A stretch of 64,000 nt of DNA from Gammaproteobacteria bacterium. Its GTDB lineage: Bacteria > Pseudomonadota > Gammaproteobacteria > Burkholderiales > Gallionellaceae. Positions 48,729 through 57,422 of the stretch are shown one piece after another. Both the position numbers and the translations under genes were made by a program. The first letter of the stretch is position 1. Every line of letters starts with the position of its first letter. The stretch is from contig JAHJBC010000001.1 in the NCBI GenBank assembly GCA_018813765.1, positions 62,001 to 126,000 of the forward strand, given 5' to 3'. The notes beneath the pieces are model-generated. The model was not told the DNA's origin, did no database searches, and saw only the letters and a program-made list of their open reading frames with translations.

Positions 48729-49124
48729 ATGCCGGACAGGAGAAGGATTCCTCCGATAACAACTGCAAGAGCTCGGCGGCTGCGCAGCGACATGACCGAT
48801 GTTGAGCAGAGGCTTTGGAGAGCGATGCGGGGAAAACAACTTGAAGGCTGCCGCTTCCGGCGCCAGCATGCGATAGGCGCTTATATTGCGGACTTTGCAT
48901 GTGTGGAAAGAATGCTGGTGATTGAGCTGGATGGCGGACAGCACCAGGACCAGAAAACTTATGATGACACCAGAAGCAGGTATTTGAACCAGCAGGGCTG
49001 GCAAGTGGTGCGCTTCTGGAACAATGAGGTGCTGGAGAATCTGGACGGAGTGCTTGAAGTGATAGTGGAGAAATTGAAGAGCGCTGCCCCACCCCTTCCT
49101 CCGCCTGCGGGAGAAAGAATATAA
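48729..49124 (+). CDS. DUF559 (Vsr-like PD-(D/E)xK) endonuclease-domain protein
   Basis: 131 residues from the ATG at 48729, behind GGAGGG; a GTG at 48693 would start inside the repeat. It begins with a basic tail (ARARRLRSDMTDVEQRLW), then the nuclease fold: FRRQHAIGAYIADFACVERMLVIELDGGQH, with Asp in ADF, Glu and Asp in IELDGGQH, and VVRFWNNEVLENLDGVLEVI, all conserved in DUF559. The last residues (PPLPPPAGERI) are Pro-rich and read into repeat sequence. It is flanked by two copies of a two-hairpin repeat and separates parE from parC, so it looks like an inserted cassette. Confidence 0.9.
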   Translation: MPDRRRIPPITTARARRLRSDMTDVEQRLWRAMRGKQLEGCRFRRQHAIGAYIADFACVERMLVIELDGGQHQDQKTYDDTRSRYLNQQGWQVVRFWNNEVLENLDGVLEVIVEKLKSAAPPLPPPAGERI

Positions 49125-49129
49125 CAGAA

Positions 49130-49243
49130 CACATTCCCTCCCCATGCAGGGGGAGGGCTAGGGTGGGGGTAGAAACTTGGAGCGGCAGATAGCTCGAAAT
49201 TCACCCCCATCCCAACCTTCCCCCTGTGAGGGGGAAGGAGTTG
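49130..49243. repeat. Two-hairpin (REPIN-like) repeat, right copy
   Basis: CCCTCCCCATGCAGGGGGAGGG + CTAGGGTGGGGGTAGAAAC, about 28 bases, CACCCCCATCCCAACC + TTCCCCCTGTGAGGGGGAAGG. Matches the left copy (48597-48718) closely, with most changes in the loop centres. parC starts 40 bases later. Confidence 0.85.
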
Positions 49244-49283
49244 AAGACAGTGAAGTGAACATTAATTAGCGCACCAACAACGA

Positions 49284-51644
49284 ATGACCATGAACGAAAA
49301 CGACCCACAAGACACCCCAGAACTCGAAGCCCCCGCCCCAACCAGCGGAGGCAAGCGCGAATTCGCCCCCCTCTCCCCGCTTCCCGACAGCGACGAAGTC
49401 CTCATCGCCGATTATGCCGAGCGCGCCTATCTCGAATACGCGGTCTCCGTGGTCAAGGGCCGCGCCCTCCCCGAAGTCTGCGACGGCCAGAAACCCGTGC
49501 AGCGCCGCATCCTGTTCTCCATGCTGCGCATGGGCCTCACGCATGGCAACAAGCATGTGAAATCGGCGCGCGTGGTGGGCGATGTGCTGGGTAAGTATCA
49601 CCCGCATGGCGACTCTTCCGCGTATGAAGCGATGGTACGGTTGGCGCAGGATTTTGCGATGCGCTATCCGCTGGTGGATGGCCAGGGCAACTTTGGTTCG
49701 CGCGATGGCGACAATGCGGCGGCGATGCGTTACACCGAGGCGCGGCTCACGCCCATCGCCGACCTGCTGCTGTCCGAGCTGGACAAGGGCACGGTGGATT
49801 TCATCCCCAACTATGACGGTGCATTCCAGGAACCGGCGATGCTGCCCGCGCGCCTGCCGATGGTGTTGCTCAACGGCGCATCCGGCATTGCGGTGGGCAT
49901 GGCGACCGAGATCCCTTCGCACAATCTGAAGGAAGTCGCCAAGGCCGCCGTCATGCTGGCGAAGAACCCCAACCTCAAGGACGACAAGCTGCTGTCTTAC
50001 ATCAGCGGGCCGGACTTCCCCGGCGGCGGGCAGATCATCTCCTCCGCGGCCGACATCCGCGATGCCTACACCAGCGGGCGTGGCTCGCTGAAGATGCGCG
50101 CGCGCTGGAGCATCGAACAACTGGCGCGCGGCCAGTGGCAGGTGGTGGTAAGCGAATTCCCGCACGGCGTTTCGGCGCAGAAGGTGCTGGAAGAGATCGA
50201 CGAGCTGACCAACCCCAAGGTCAAGGCCAACAAGAAATCGCTCACGCCGGAGCAGACGCAGAACAAGCAGCTCATCCTCTCGGTGCTGGATGCGGTGGCC
50301 GACGAATCGGACAAGTCGCAAAAGATCCGCTTGGTGTTCCAGCCCAAGACCTCGAAGCTGAACCCGGACGACATGATGGCGGTGCTGCTCACCCACACCA
50401 GCCTGCAGAACTCGGTGTCGGTCAACCTCACCATGATCGGCCTCGACGGCCGCCCGCAGCAGAAGTCGCTGGCGCAGGTGCTGCGCGAGTGGGTGGAATT
50501 CCGCCTGCGCACTGTCACGCGCCGCTGCGATTTCCGCCTCGGCCAGGTCAACGACCGCCTGCACATCCTCGACGGCCGCATGGTGGTGTACCTGAACGTG
50601 GACGCGGTGATCAAGCTCATCCGCAATTCGGACAACCCGAAGGAAGACCTGATGAAGAAATTCGACCTGAGCGAACGCCAGGCCGAAGACATCCTCGAGA
50701 TCCGCCTGCGCCAGTTGGCGCGGCTGGAAGGCATCAAGATCGAGAAAGAGATCAAGGAACTGAAGTCCGAAGCCAAGGAGCTGAAGCGCGTGCTCGGCAG
50801 CGAAGACGCGCTGCGCGAACTGGTGGTGAGCGAGATCGAAGCCGATGCCAAGACCTACGGCGACGAGCGCCGCACGCTGATCGAAGAAGCGCAGGTGACC
50901 AAAGTGACCGCGCAAGTGAGCGACGAACCCGTGACCGTGTTCATCTCGCAACGCTTCTGGGTACGCACGCGCCAGGGCCACGGCATCGACGCGACCAGCA
51001 TCGCCTTCAAGGACGGCGACAGCATCGCCGCCACCTACGAGGTGCGCACCACCGACAACGTCATCGTCATCTGCAGCAACGGCCGCGTGTGCAGCATCCC
51101 CGTCTCGTCGCTGCCCACCGGCCGCGGCGACGGCGCCCCGCTCGCCACCTTCATCGAGATCGCACCCGGCGCCAAGATCGTGCAGGCCTTCTGCGGCAAA
51201 ACCGAGACGCCCGTGCTCATCTCCACCAGCGCGGGCTACGGCTTCCCCTGCTTCATCGGCGACATGGTCGGCCGCACCAAGGCGGGCAAACAGTTCATCA
51301 GCGTGAAGGAAGACACCATCCTGCCGCCGGTCATCGTAACGCCGACGCAGAATTCACTGGTCGCCGTGGTGAGCAAGCAGAACCGGCTGCTGGTGTTCAT
51401 GCTCTCAGAACTGAAACTGCTGCAAGGCGGCGGCAAGGGCATGATGCTGATTGACCTGAAGGAAGGCGATGAGCTGACGGCTTGCACGGTGGTGAATCAA
51501 CCGGCGGTGACGTTGTGCGGGACGGCGGGCAGCAAGGTGCAGCAGTTGAAGATTGGTGGGAAGGAATTGCAGACTTACTTCGGGGCTAGGGCTAGGGCTG
51601 GGAAGGTGGTTGAGACTAGGTTGAAGGGGTTGAGGTTTGAGTAG
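49284..51644 (+). CDS. parC: ParC, topoisomerase IV subunit A
   Basis: DNA-cutting subunit of topoisomerase IV. 786 residues (a second ATG two codons later is possible). [51 protein letters not shown], catalytic Tyr in [10 protein letters not shown], and a C-terminal beta-pinwheel region. The quinolone-resistance region reads GDSSAYEA (Ser-Ser, Glu present), i.e. no obvious resistance change. Confidence 0.97.
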   Translation: MTMNENDPQDTPELEAPAPTSGGKREFAPLSPLPDSDEVLIADYAERAYLEYAVSVVKGRALPEVCDGQKPVQRRILFSMLRMGLTHGNKHVKSARVVGDVLGKYHPHGDSSAYEAMVRLAQDFAMRYPLVDGQGNFGSRDGDNAAAMRYTEARLTPIADLLLSELDKGTVDFIPNYDGAFQEPAMLPARLPMVLLNGASGIAVGMATEIPSHNLKEVAKAAVMLAKNPNLKDDKLLSYISGPDFPGGGQIISSAADIRDAYTSGRGSLKMRARWSIEQLARGQWQVVVSEFPHGVSAQKVLEEIDELTNPKVKANKKSLTPEQTQNKQLILSVLDAVADESDKSQKIRLVFQPKTSKLNPDDMMAVLLTHTSLQNSVSVNLTMIGLDGRPQQKSLAQVLREWVEFRLRTVTRRCDFRLGQVNDRLHILDGRMVVYLNVDAVIKLIRNSDNPKEDLMKKFDLSERQAEDILEIRLRQLARLEGIKIEKEIKELKSEAKELKRVLGSEDALRELVVSEIEADAKTYGDERRTLIEEAQVTKVTAQVSDEPVTVFISQRFWVRTRQGHGIDATSIAFKDGDSIAATYEVRTTDNVIVICSNGRVCSIPVSSLPTGRGDGAPLATFIEIAPGAKIVQAFCGKTETPVLISTSAGYGFPCFIGDMVGRTKAGKQFISVKEDTILPPVIVTPTQNSLVAVVSKQNRLLVFMLSELKLLQGGGKGMMLIDLKEGDELTACTVVNQPAVTLCGTAGSKVQQLKIGGKELQTYFGARARAGKVVETRLKGLRFE

Positions 51645-51711
51645 TCAGAGCAACTCGACTCCAATACATTTCGTATGTGTCGCATTCAAACTGAACTGAA
51701 CTGGACAGAAC

Positions 51712-52863
51712 ATGAGATTGCCATCAGCAAGAGTCGGGGAGCGAGTTAGAGTAAACGACAAGCTAATCCCATTTAGCTTCTGGCCAACAAGACTTGGGCC
51801 ACGCGGGAATGCTAGCCTGCAGACGCTGTTATTCTCGCTTGATCCGTGGGCCCTCATCGACCTATCAATCAAAAACGACTGTCCCACAGCCGGCAAAGCT
51901 GAAGCCCTTGCCTGTTTGAAACAAGCAAGAGACTTTTATGAGAGCGCAACAGAGGCCGGAAAAGTCTCCGCGAAGCCGCTAAGTCTTTACTACTGCCTGA
52001 TGAATCTCGTAAAGGCCTTTTGTTTAACTAGAGGCACTCAGACAACATTCGACAAAGCCCAACATGGCCTAGGTGAAACTCTTAGGGCTCCAGGAAATAA
52101 GGAGTTGACCGATGCTTACTTACAAGCATTCCCAAGTCCAAATCGGAATAACCAGCTACAAAATTTCTCGGAGTTTATGTTTGCCCTAACAGGGCATCAG
52201 CTTCCGGCAGCTCAGAATTTCGACATCCCAGTTTTGTTACCTCAAATTCTACCTGGGCACCGCCTTTGGTCGTTTGCGGCCAATAAAAAAGAACGATTTG
52301 TTGCTGTGCATGATGTTCGTGCGATGCTTAACAAAACAAGCCGAAGGATATGGCTCAACGTATATTTTGTAGCCGACGACTTGTCACGTATCGGCGCAAC
52401 TCACAACGACTTCCTAACCGAGTCCAGCCTGAGCCCCTCTTTTGCTCAAGTTGCATGCAATGAAAAAGATAGCGAGGGCAGAGCTCTGCTATGCTTTGAG
52501 CAAATCACCCCGCTCGTAAGCTCAACATCAAAATACGCAAATTCGCTTCAACAGTTATTTGGCAACCTGAAACCAAAATTGTGGACCACAGTATCGTCAA
52601 TATCGCCATACCGCCGCTATTATGTTTACTTGCGGCCGGCAACAGAATCAATCCAAGTAATGCATCAACTTCTTTCTATCTATGCGATTTCATATTACCT
52701 TGGTTCAATTACTCGATATCGACCGCACCATTTCCCTTCCATCACTGATAGTAACTATGGCCCCAGAATCCAAGATTTTATAACTGGTCAGCCCCTACAA
52801 TTTTTGTATTTAATCGCCTCAGAATTTTCTCGTCGAGATATTGCAAGACCATCAATCATATAA
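51712..52863 (+). CDS. YaaC-like protein
   Basis: 383 residues, soluble. DPWALIDLSI, then a helix KQARDFYESATEAGKVSAKPLSLYYCLMNLVKAFCL, then HGLGETLR: this KP-L-YY-xxNL-KA pattern and HGL are the signature of YaaC-like proteins (PF14175 type), which have no known function. The C-terminal half has RYYVYLRPATESIQVMHQLLSIYAISYYLGSITRYRP. Base composition is AT-richer than the core (27 of 60 GC in a hand-counted sample against 36 of 60 in aceE), so probably acquired. A Ser/Thr kinase gene follows 122 bases downstream. Confidence 0.75.
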   Translation: MRLPSARVGERVRVNDKLIPFSFWPTRLGPRGNASLQTLLFSLDPWALIDLSIKNDCPTAGKAEALACLKQARDFYESATEAGKVSAKPLSLYYCLMNLVKAFCLTRGTQTTFDKAQHGLGETLRAPGNKELTDAYLQAFPSPNRNNQLQNFSEFMFALTGHQLPAAQNFDIPVLLPQILPGHRLWSFAANKKERFVAVHDVRAMLNKTSRRIWLNVYFVADDLSRIGATHNDFLTESSLSPSFAQVACNEKDSEGRALLCFEQITPLVSSTSKYANSLQQLFGNLKPKLWTTVSSISPYRRYYVYLRPATESIQVMHQLLSIYAISYYLGSITRYRPHHFPSITDSNYGPRIQDFITGQPLQFLYLIASEFSRRDIARPSII

Positions 52864-52985
52864 TCCACGCGTGCACGCTAGCGTCTTGTAGTCAAAGGGG
52901 ACAGCATCGCAGTACTTTTTGGCATTCAGACAATTCGAGGCTGCCCCCCTTTAATCGCACTATCAATCGTCCTTTTCGAAAGAGT

Positions 52986-54227
52986 ATGGCTAAAAAATTC
53001 CCGACATTCGAAACTCCGTTTGAAACCTATATACCTACGACAATTCTCGGTGAAGGCGGCGCTGGTCGCGTCTACGAGGTCACAAACAGTTTGGGGGAGT
53101 CTCTTGCCATTAAGTGCCTTTCACCTGCGCGTATTACGACAGAGCGCTTAAAGCGATTTAGAAACGAGATAGGATTTTGCCAGCGCCAAAACCATGCGAA
53201 TATTGTTCGCGTTGTAGATACCGGCGCGATAATTCTTGAGGGCACTAAATGTCCATTCTATGTGATGAAACGTCACACAGGCACATTACGAACACACATG
53301 ACGGGGCTCAAGCCAGAAGGCGTAATGCCGGCGTTTTCGCAAATACTCGACGGGGTAGAAGCCGCACATTTATCCAATGTGTGGCACAGAGATTTGAAAC
53401 CAGAAAACATTTTGTGGAATGAGAGAGACAAAGTATTGATTGTCGCCGACTTTGGAATTGCGCATTTTGAAGAAGAGGAAATATTTACTGCAATTGAAAC
53501 AAAAGCTGCCACTCGTATGGCAAATTTTCAATACTCAGCGCCAGAACAACGCGTCCGCGGCTCGAAAGTAGACCATCGTGCAGATATCTTTTCACTTGGC
53601 CTGATTCTCAATGAAATGTTTACAGGCGAAATCGCCCAAGGCGCTGGCTATAAGCGGATTAGTGAAGTGGCAACAGCACACGGCTACCTTGATGATATTG
53701 TGGAGTCAATGATTCAGCAGAATCCCAATAATCGGCCAAGTTCAATTGCTGAGATCAAAAAAGAGCTGATTGGCCGAAAGAATTCCTTCATTGCACTGCA
53801 GCAATACGATGCAACCAGAAAGCAAGTTGTAAGCTCATCTGCCCTCCCGGAATTTGAGGCACTTTCCTTTATTGGTGTCGACTATGCCAAAGGAGTCTTG
53901 TCACTTAAATTGAACAAAAACGTCCCTCCTGGTTGGACACAAGAGTTTCAACAACCGCGAGGTGGCCATTCGGGGATTCTGGGGTACGGGCCGGAAGCAT
54001 TCCAAATTATTGGAGACACAGTTACGGTCAGCGCACGTGAGGATGAAAAATTTATTCAAGATCTTGTGAATAACGCGAAGCAATATCTTAATGCTGCAAA
54101 CCGGGGATATCTTGAACAACTTCGTGACCAAGCTGTGCGCAACGAGCGCGCGCAACGATTAGCATTGGAAAAGGCAATTGCGGAAGCGGAGTTGAGGAAA
54201 AATATTCTGTTAAACGTTAAGCTATAG
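52986..54227 (+). CDS. Hanks-type Ser/Thr protein kinase
   Basis: 413 residues. Complete and apparently active kinase domain (about 16-270): Gly loop GEGGAGRVYE (22-31), Lys43 in AIK, HRDLKPEN with Asp136, DFG at 155-157, YSAPEQR (activation segment end) and DIFSLGLILNEMFTG. No membrane helix, so cytoplasmic. After it comes a small C-terminal domain (about 285-370, SFIGVDYAKGVLSLKLNKNVPPGW) and a terminal coiled coil (NERAQRLALEKAIAEAELRK). AT-rich like the preceding YaaC-like gene. Could act in phage defence or signalling (inference). Confidence 0.9.
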   Translation: MAKKFPTFETPFETYIPTTILGEGGAGRVYEVTNSLGESLAIKCLSPARITTERLKRFRNEIGFCQRQNHANIVRVVDTGAIILEGTKCPFYVMKRHTGTLRTHMTGLKPEGVMPAFSQILDGVEAAHLSNVWHRDLKPENILWNERDKVLIVADFGIAHFEEEEIFTAIETKAATRMANFQYSAPEQRVRGSKVDHRADIFSLGLILNEMFTGEIAQGAGYKRISEVATAHGYLDDIVESMIQQNPNNRPSSIAEIKKELIGRKNSFIALQQYDATRKQVVSSSALPEFEALSFIGVDYAKGVLSLKLNKNVPPGWTQEFQQPRGGHSGILGYGPEAFQIIGDTVTVSAREDEKFIQDLVNNAKQYLNAANRGYLEQLRDQAVRNERAQRLALEKAIAEAELRKNILLNVKL

Positions 54228-54251
54228 AGCGAAGCCGAATTAAACAGCCAA

Positions 54252-54269
54252 GTTTGTGCTGGCACAAAC
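54252..54269. repeat. Perfect hairpin GTTTGTGC-TG-GCACAAAC
   Basis: An 8-bp perfect stem with a 2-base loop, 24 bases after the kinase stop and just before the main terminator; may be an extra 3' end structure. Confidence 0.6.
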
Positions 54270-54294
54270 CCCTTTGATTTGCTTGATCGGAAAT

Positions 54295-54317
54295 AAAGCG
54301 CCTGCGGGCGCTTTTTT
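54295..54317. terminator. Bidirectional terminator between kinase and RNase H genes
   Basis: AAAGCGCC-TGC-GGGCGCTTTTTT. The T run serves the kinase gene; TTTATTT on the other strand serves the convergent RNase H gene, whose stop codon lies at its edge. Confidence 0.85.
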
Positions 54318-54760
54318 CATTTTCGTTTGCGGGGTTTTGCGGGAGTTCGCGTAGGCAGCCCAAGGGCGCTGCGGGAAAGAGAGTCTGCCTCTGTATTGCG
54401 GTTCTGCGGAATCCAGCGTAACTCGAATTGGTCAAAACACTTTATCTGCGCGCGGATTTCGGCGAATAAGGGGGCGAAGCGGGCAGCTTCGGTGCTACTG
54501 GCATTTTGCGCGAGGCGTACGACGACGTCGCTATCGCAGTGAATGAGCAAGGCGCTGGCTTGCAGTGTGCGTGCGAGTTGCAGGGTGGCCAGCAGGGCGC
54601 GGGCTTCGGCTTCGTTGTTGCAGCCGCTGTGCGGGCTGCGTTGCGAGAGTTCGTGGCGGCTACCATCCGGTTGCAGCAGGAGGGCTCCGAGGCCGATATG
54701 GCCGGGGTTAGGGCGGGCGCAGCCATCGCACCAAGCTTGCCAGAGATGCTTTTCGTTCAT
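54317..54760 (-). CDS. rnhA: Ribonuclease HI family protein
   Basis: 147 residues. RNase H fold with WCDGCARPNPGHIGLGALLL (first catalytic Asp), NNEAEARALLATLQLA (Glu), IHCDSDVVVRLA (Asp) and RWIPQNRNTEADSLSRSAL (last Asp). It differs from canonical E. coli RnhA (no basic protrusion) and resembles short 'reverse-transcriptase-like' RNases H. Ends in a Lys/Arg/Pro tail. It may be a second RNase H of the cell. Confidence 0.85.
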   Translation of the reverse strand: MNEKHLWQAWCDGCARPNPGHIGLGALLLQPDGSRHELSQRSPHSGCNNEAEARALLATLQLARTLQASALLIHCDSDVVVRLAQNASSTEAARFAPLFAEIRAQIKCFDQFELRWIPQNRNTEADSLSRSALGLPTRTPAKPRKRK

Positions 54761-55155
54761 GCCGACATGGTAGCGAGCAAGGCGGGGTTTGTGCTGATTT
54801 CTGCTGATAAAAAGGACTCAATGGAGCTAGGCTCGAATTGATTTTGCACGAGCCCCCATCTGCCCTATCCTTGCACCCACTCTCTGACCGCCTTCGCCTC
54901 CGCCACGCTCAGCCCCAACGATTCCAGAAATTCCCTGTGCGCTTCGAACACAGCATGCCAGCGCTTCATATCTTCTTCCAAGAATCCGGAGCTTGAGGGT
55001 GTCAGTTATAGACAGATCAAGCACAAGCCAAAGACGCTGCCCCGTTGAACTGTTTCTGTTCTTCTTGAGCGCGATAAATGTTGGTACTATCTCCGCCACT
55101 TTGAATATATGAAATCGATGGCGCGGGTGCTATTGGTGAACTTGAGGGGTGATGC
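54761..55155. other. Spacer between RNase H and dsbA genes
   Basis: About 395 bases. The only protein-like stretch is a short minus-strand frame at 54865-54969. The region around 55010-55100 is AT-rich and probably holds the dsbA promoter. A 90-codon minus-strand frame over it (54827-55099) has no protein-like character. Confidence 0.5.
54865..54969 (-). pseudogene. Short remnant ORF (34 codons)
   Basis: Minus-strand frame from ATG 54969: MKRWHAVFEAHREFLESLGL ... ending in EAKAVREWVQG, stop TAG. The residues look like a real helical protein end, and the frame remains protein-like for about 11 more codons upstream before a TAA. Likely the 3' end of a lost gene. Family not recognised. Confidence 0.35.
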
Positions 55156-55989
55156 ATGAAAAACACGATTGCGAATCTGATCGCGGTGCTGGCTTTGCTT
55201 TTCAGCCATATGGTGGTCGCAGCGGTTGAGCCGGGAAGCGATTACAAGCTGGTGGAACCAGCGCATCCAGCCGACGGCAGTCAGATCGAAGTGGTGGATT
55301 TCTTTTCCTACGCGTGCTCGCATTGCTTCCACTTGCATCAAAGCATGGCCCAGTGGTCGTCCGCCGTTCCCGGCGATGTCAGACTGACTCACCTGCCGGT
55401 CATCTTCAACAGCTCATGGGAATCGATGGCGCGCATGTATCACACGCTGCAATCGCTCGGCCAGGCGGATGCGCTGCATGACGAGATCTACAAAGAAGTG
55501 CATGTTCGCCACCTCGATCTGGCCAACCAGCTTTCCACCAAGCCCTCGCGGCTGGATTTCATGCAGCTGCTCGGCGTGGATCCAGACAAATTCACAGCGA
55601 CATACGACTCGCCCGATATCGAGCGCAAGCTGGCAGAAGCCCGCAAGCTGCAAGACCACTACCAGCTTCGCGGCACGCCCACGCTGGTTGTGGATGGCAA
55701 GTACATGATCACGGGACTGACCCCGGATCGAACCGTGCAGGTCTTGCAGGAGGTGATCGAACTGGCGCGCAAGAGCAGAGCCGTAGCGATGCCCAAAGCA
55801 GCAGTGCTCGCCGCTGCCCCGGTTGTTGCGCCCCCCGCAGCCGAGCCGCAACCGAGCCCAAGACTTCCTGCGCCACGCAAACAGACCAAACAACCCAAGG
55901 TCAAACAATCCCGCGCGATGGATCTCGACCTGAGACACTGCCTGGAACTGGAAAGCAACGCTGCCATTGCCAAGTGCGCGGGTGAATGA
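55156..55989 (+). CDS. dsbA: DsbA-type thiol:disulfide oxidoreductase with C-terminal extension
   Basis: Periplasmic protein that introduces disulfides. 277 residues: signal peptide to about 23, thioredoxin fold with active site Cys54-Ser-His-Cys57 and the cis-Pro loop RGTPTLVVDG. After the usual end (about 205) comes an Ala/Pro/Lys linker and a tail with two more Cys (DLRHCLEL ... AIAKCAGE), about 70 residues that standard DsbA lacks. The tail resembles short Cys-pair ends on other betaproteobacterial secreted proteins; its role is unknown. Confidence 0.9.
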   Translation: MKNTIANLIAVLALLFSHMVVAAVEPGSDYKLVEPAHPADGSQIEVVDFFSYACSHCFHLHQSMAQWSSAVPGDVRLTHLPVIFNSSWESMARMYHTLQSLGQADALHDEIYKEVHVRHLDLANQLSTKPSRLDFMQLLGVDPDKFTATYDSPDIERKLAEARKLQDHYQLRGTPTLVVDGKYMITGLTPDRTVQVLQEVIELARKSRAVAMPKAAVLAAAPVVAPPAAEPQPSPRLPAPRKQTKQPKVKQSRAMDLDLRHCLELESNAAIAKCAGE

Positions 55990-56074
55990 TGGTCGGCCAA
56001 TCGCGGAATGATGAATCCGGCCTCATCGTTCCGCGCCGGATCGACGCGACACAACAAGCCGGATTGCGCCGCGC

Positions 56075-56503
56075 TCATTCTTCAGCCTGATTGGCTCCGC
56101 AGCACTTCTTGAATTTTCTTCCGCTACCGCAGATGCAGGGCGCATTGCGGCTTATCTTCTGGTTTTCGTTCGCTGCAGTTTTGCCGTTGGCGTTGTCTGC
56201 GATACGGCGTTGCGGCGCCCAGAACTTGTAGATCCAGCCGATGCTTTGCGGGATCTGTTTTGAAAGTTCTTCGCGCTGGGCTGGTGTTATTACCAGCTCT
56301 TCTTCTGCCTCGGTGATCTCTGGCGCGCCCAGCAGGTAGATCGGGCGCACGATCTCTGCGCCGTGCTTTGATTCGAATAAGGACTTCCAGTGGTCACGCT
56401 GCATGTCGATGCCAGTCATGAAGCCGTGCGCCCACATCTCACCGTCCATGTATTCGCGTTCGTCAGCCGAAGGGGTCGGGTTCGGAATGTTTTCAGAAAC
56501 CAA
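56075..56503 (-). pseudogene. YecA / UPF0149-like protein with SEC-C motif, 5'-truncated
   Basis: The visible 142 codons cover the second half of a UPF0149 protein (WAHGFMTGIDMQRDHW ...) and a complete SEC-C zinc motif at the end (NAPCICGSGRKFKKCCG). Full proteins have about 80-100 more residues at the N-terminus. Here the coding part is preceded by, and fused in frame to, a repeat copy (56471-56520) that encodes LTDLVSENIPNPTP. The only start is a TTG inside that repeat. It is therefore probably a truncated gene rather than a normal one, though expression cannot be excluded. Confidence 0.6.
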
Positions 56504-56520
56504 ATCTGTCAGCTTTCTTT
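56471..56520 (-). repeat. LTDLV-type dispersed repeat, copy A
   Basis: Minus strand AGCTGACAGATTTGGTTTCTGAAAAC... to CCGACCCC. Related copies at 57875-57920, 60465-60512 and 60649-60700. Consensus on the minus strand: CTGACGGATTTAGTTGCTGA then GAATATTCCGAACCCGACCC. Confidence 0.8.
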
Positions 56521-56575
56521 CATGCCCCCGTCCCGCATTTGCTAGAATCCCCGCATCAATTCCGTGTGGAGCGAC

Positions 56576-56785
56576 ATGATGAACATCGCAAATATGACTC
56601 GCACTGAGAAGCTCAGCATGATGGAAGCTTTGTGGGACGACCTGTCGCGCGACCCGGCAGGAATTGCGTCACCGGAATGGCACGAGCAGGCACTGAATGA
56701 AGCCGAGCGTGCAGTCGCCGATAATCAGGCTGGCTTTGTTTCCTGGGACGCCGCCAAGAAGACCCTGCGCAACAATAACTCATGA
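56576..56785 (+). CDS. Antitoxin-like addiction module protein
   Basis: 69 residues. MTRTEKLSMMEALWDDLSRDP ... SPEWHEQALNEAERAVADNQAGFVSWDAAKKTLRNN is the typical small 'addiction module component' (TIGR02574-type) protein: E-K-L-xx-M-E-x-L-W start and W-x-x-A-K end. It overlaps the toxin frame that follows by four bases. ATGs at 56576 and 56579 are both possible starts. Its toxin is broken (next entry). Confidence 0.85.
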   Translation: MMNIANMTRTEKLSMMEALWDDLSRDPAGIASPEWHEQALNEAERAVADNQAGFVSWDAAKKTLRNNNS

Positions 56786-57075
56786 AGATCGAAATTCTGA
56801 GTATCGCGATGAGCGATATTCAGTTCGGCCAGCGCTTCTACTAGCAGCAACAGGAAGGTCTGGGTGTTTACTTCCTCGATTCGCTGTTCTCCGACATCGA
56901 TGCACTGTTGCTTTACGCGGGCATCCATCAGCAGTTCTTCGGTTACTACCGTGCGCTCTCGAAGCGTTTCCCTTACGCGATCTACTACCGCGTGAATGGC
57001 CATACCATTCAGGTGTGGCGCGTGTTGAACTGTCGCCAGAAACCTTCGCGCATCGTGAAGGCGCTCAAGCCCTGA
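56782..57075 (+). pseudogene. RelE/ParE-type toxin, broken by an amber codon
   Basis: 98 codons from ATG 56782 to TGA 57075. All but codon 21 read as an ordinary RelE/ParE toxin: GQRFY, then a TAG at 56842-56844, then QQQEGLGVYFLDSLFSDIDAL, HQQFFGYYRALSKRFPYAIYY and VWRVLNCRQKPSRI. The position of the TAG is where relatives have an acidic residue, so a single G-to-T change (GAG to TAG) explains it. No other damage is seen, so the loss is recent. Confidence 0.9.
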
Positions 57076-57110
57076 CCGAACAATCGGTGACAGACACGGT
57101 TTCCAAAGAA

Positions 57111-57413
57111 CTACGCCACGTGCGCCTTCTCAGCATGCAATTTGATCCCCAACGCAGTCATGACCTTGAGTATGGTGGCGAAGCTCGGATTGCCTTCGCC
57201 GGATAGCGCCTTGTAGAGGCTTTCGCGCCCCAGCCCGGTTTCGTTGGCGAGTTGTGTCATTCCTTTGGCGCGGGCGATGTTGCCGAGGGCTTTGGCGATG
57301 AAGGGTGCATCGTCGCCTGCTTCTTCCAGGCAGGCTTCCAGATACTGCACCATGTCTTCATCTGTCTTGAGATGTTCGGCGCTATCCCATTTTTTCAGTT
57401 TGATCTTTGCCAT
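57111..57413 (-). CDS. Putative addiction-module antidote protein (HigA-like, XRE type)
   Basis: 100 residues. WDSAEHLKTDEDMVQYLEACLEEAG at the start and helix-turn-helix IARAKGMTQLANETGLGRESLYKALSGEGNPSFATILKVMTALG are typical of HI1420-type antidotes. GGAGG ribosome site overlaps the end of the upstream toxin frame. Its toxin (57423-57721) is frameshifted, while this gene is intact. A second in-frame copy of its last 28 codons lies at 60553-60640. Confidence 0.9.
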   Translation of the reverse strand: MAKIKLKKWDSAEHLKTDEDMVQYLEACLEEAGDDAPFIAKALGNIARAKGMTQLANETGLGRESLYKALSGEGNPSFATILKVMTALGIKLHAEKAHVA

Positions 57414-57422
57414 TTCAGCCTC

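Noticed and set aside
49266-50981. 571-codon frame antisense to parC
   Set aside because: A shadow frame with His/Arg/Val-rich content over a recognised gene.
54827-55099. 90-codon minus-strand frame
   Set aside because: Low-complexity Gly/Arg/Glu end and no ribosome site; a different frame in the same place looks more protein-like.
56842-56844. TAG as a recoded codon in the toxin
   Set aside because: No sign of recoding elements, and relatives are expected to have an ordinary acidic residue here; a nonsense mutation is simpler.
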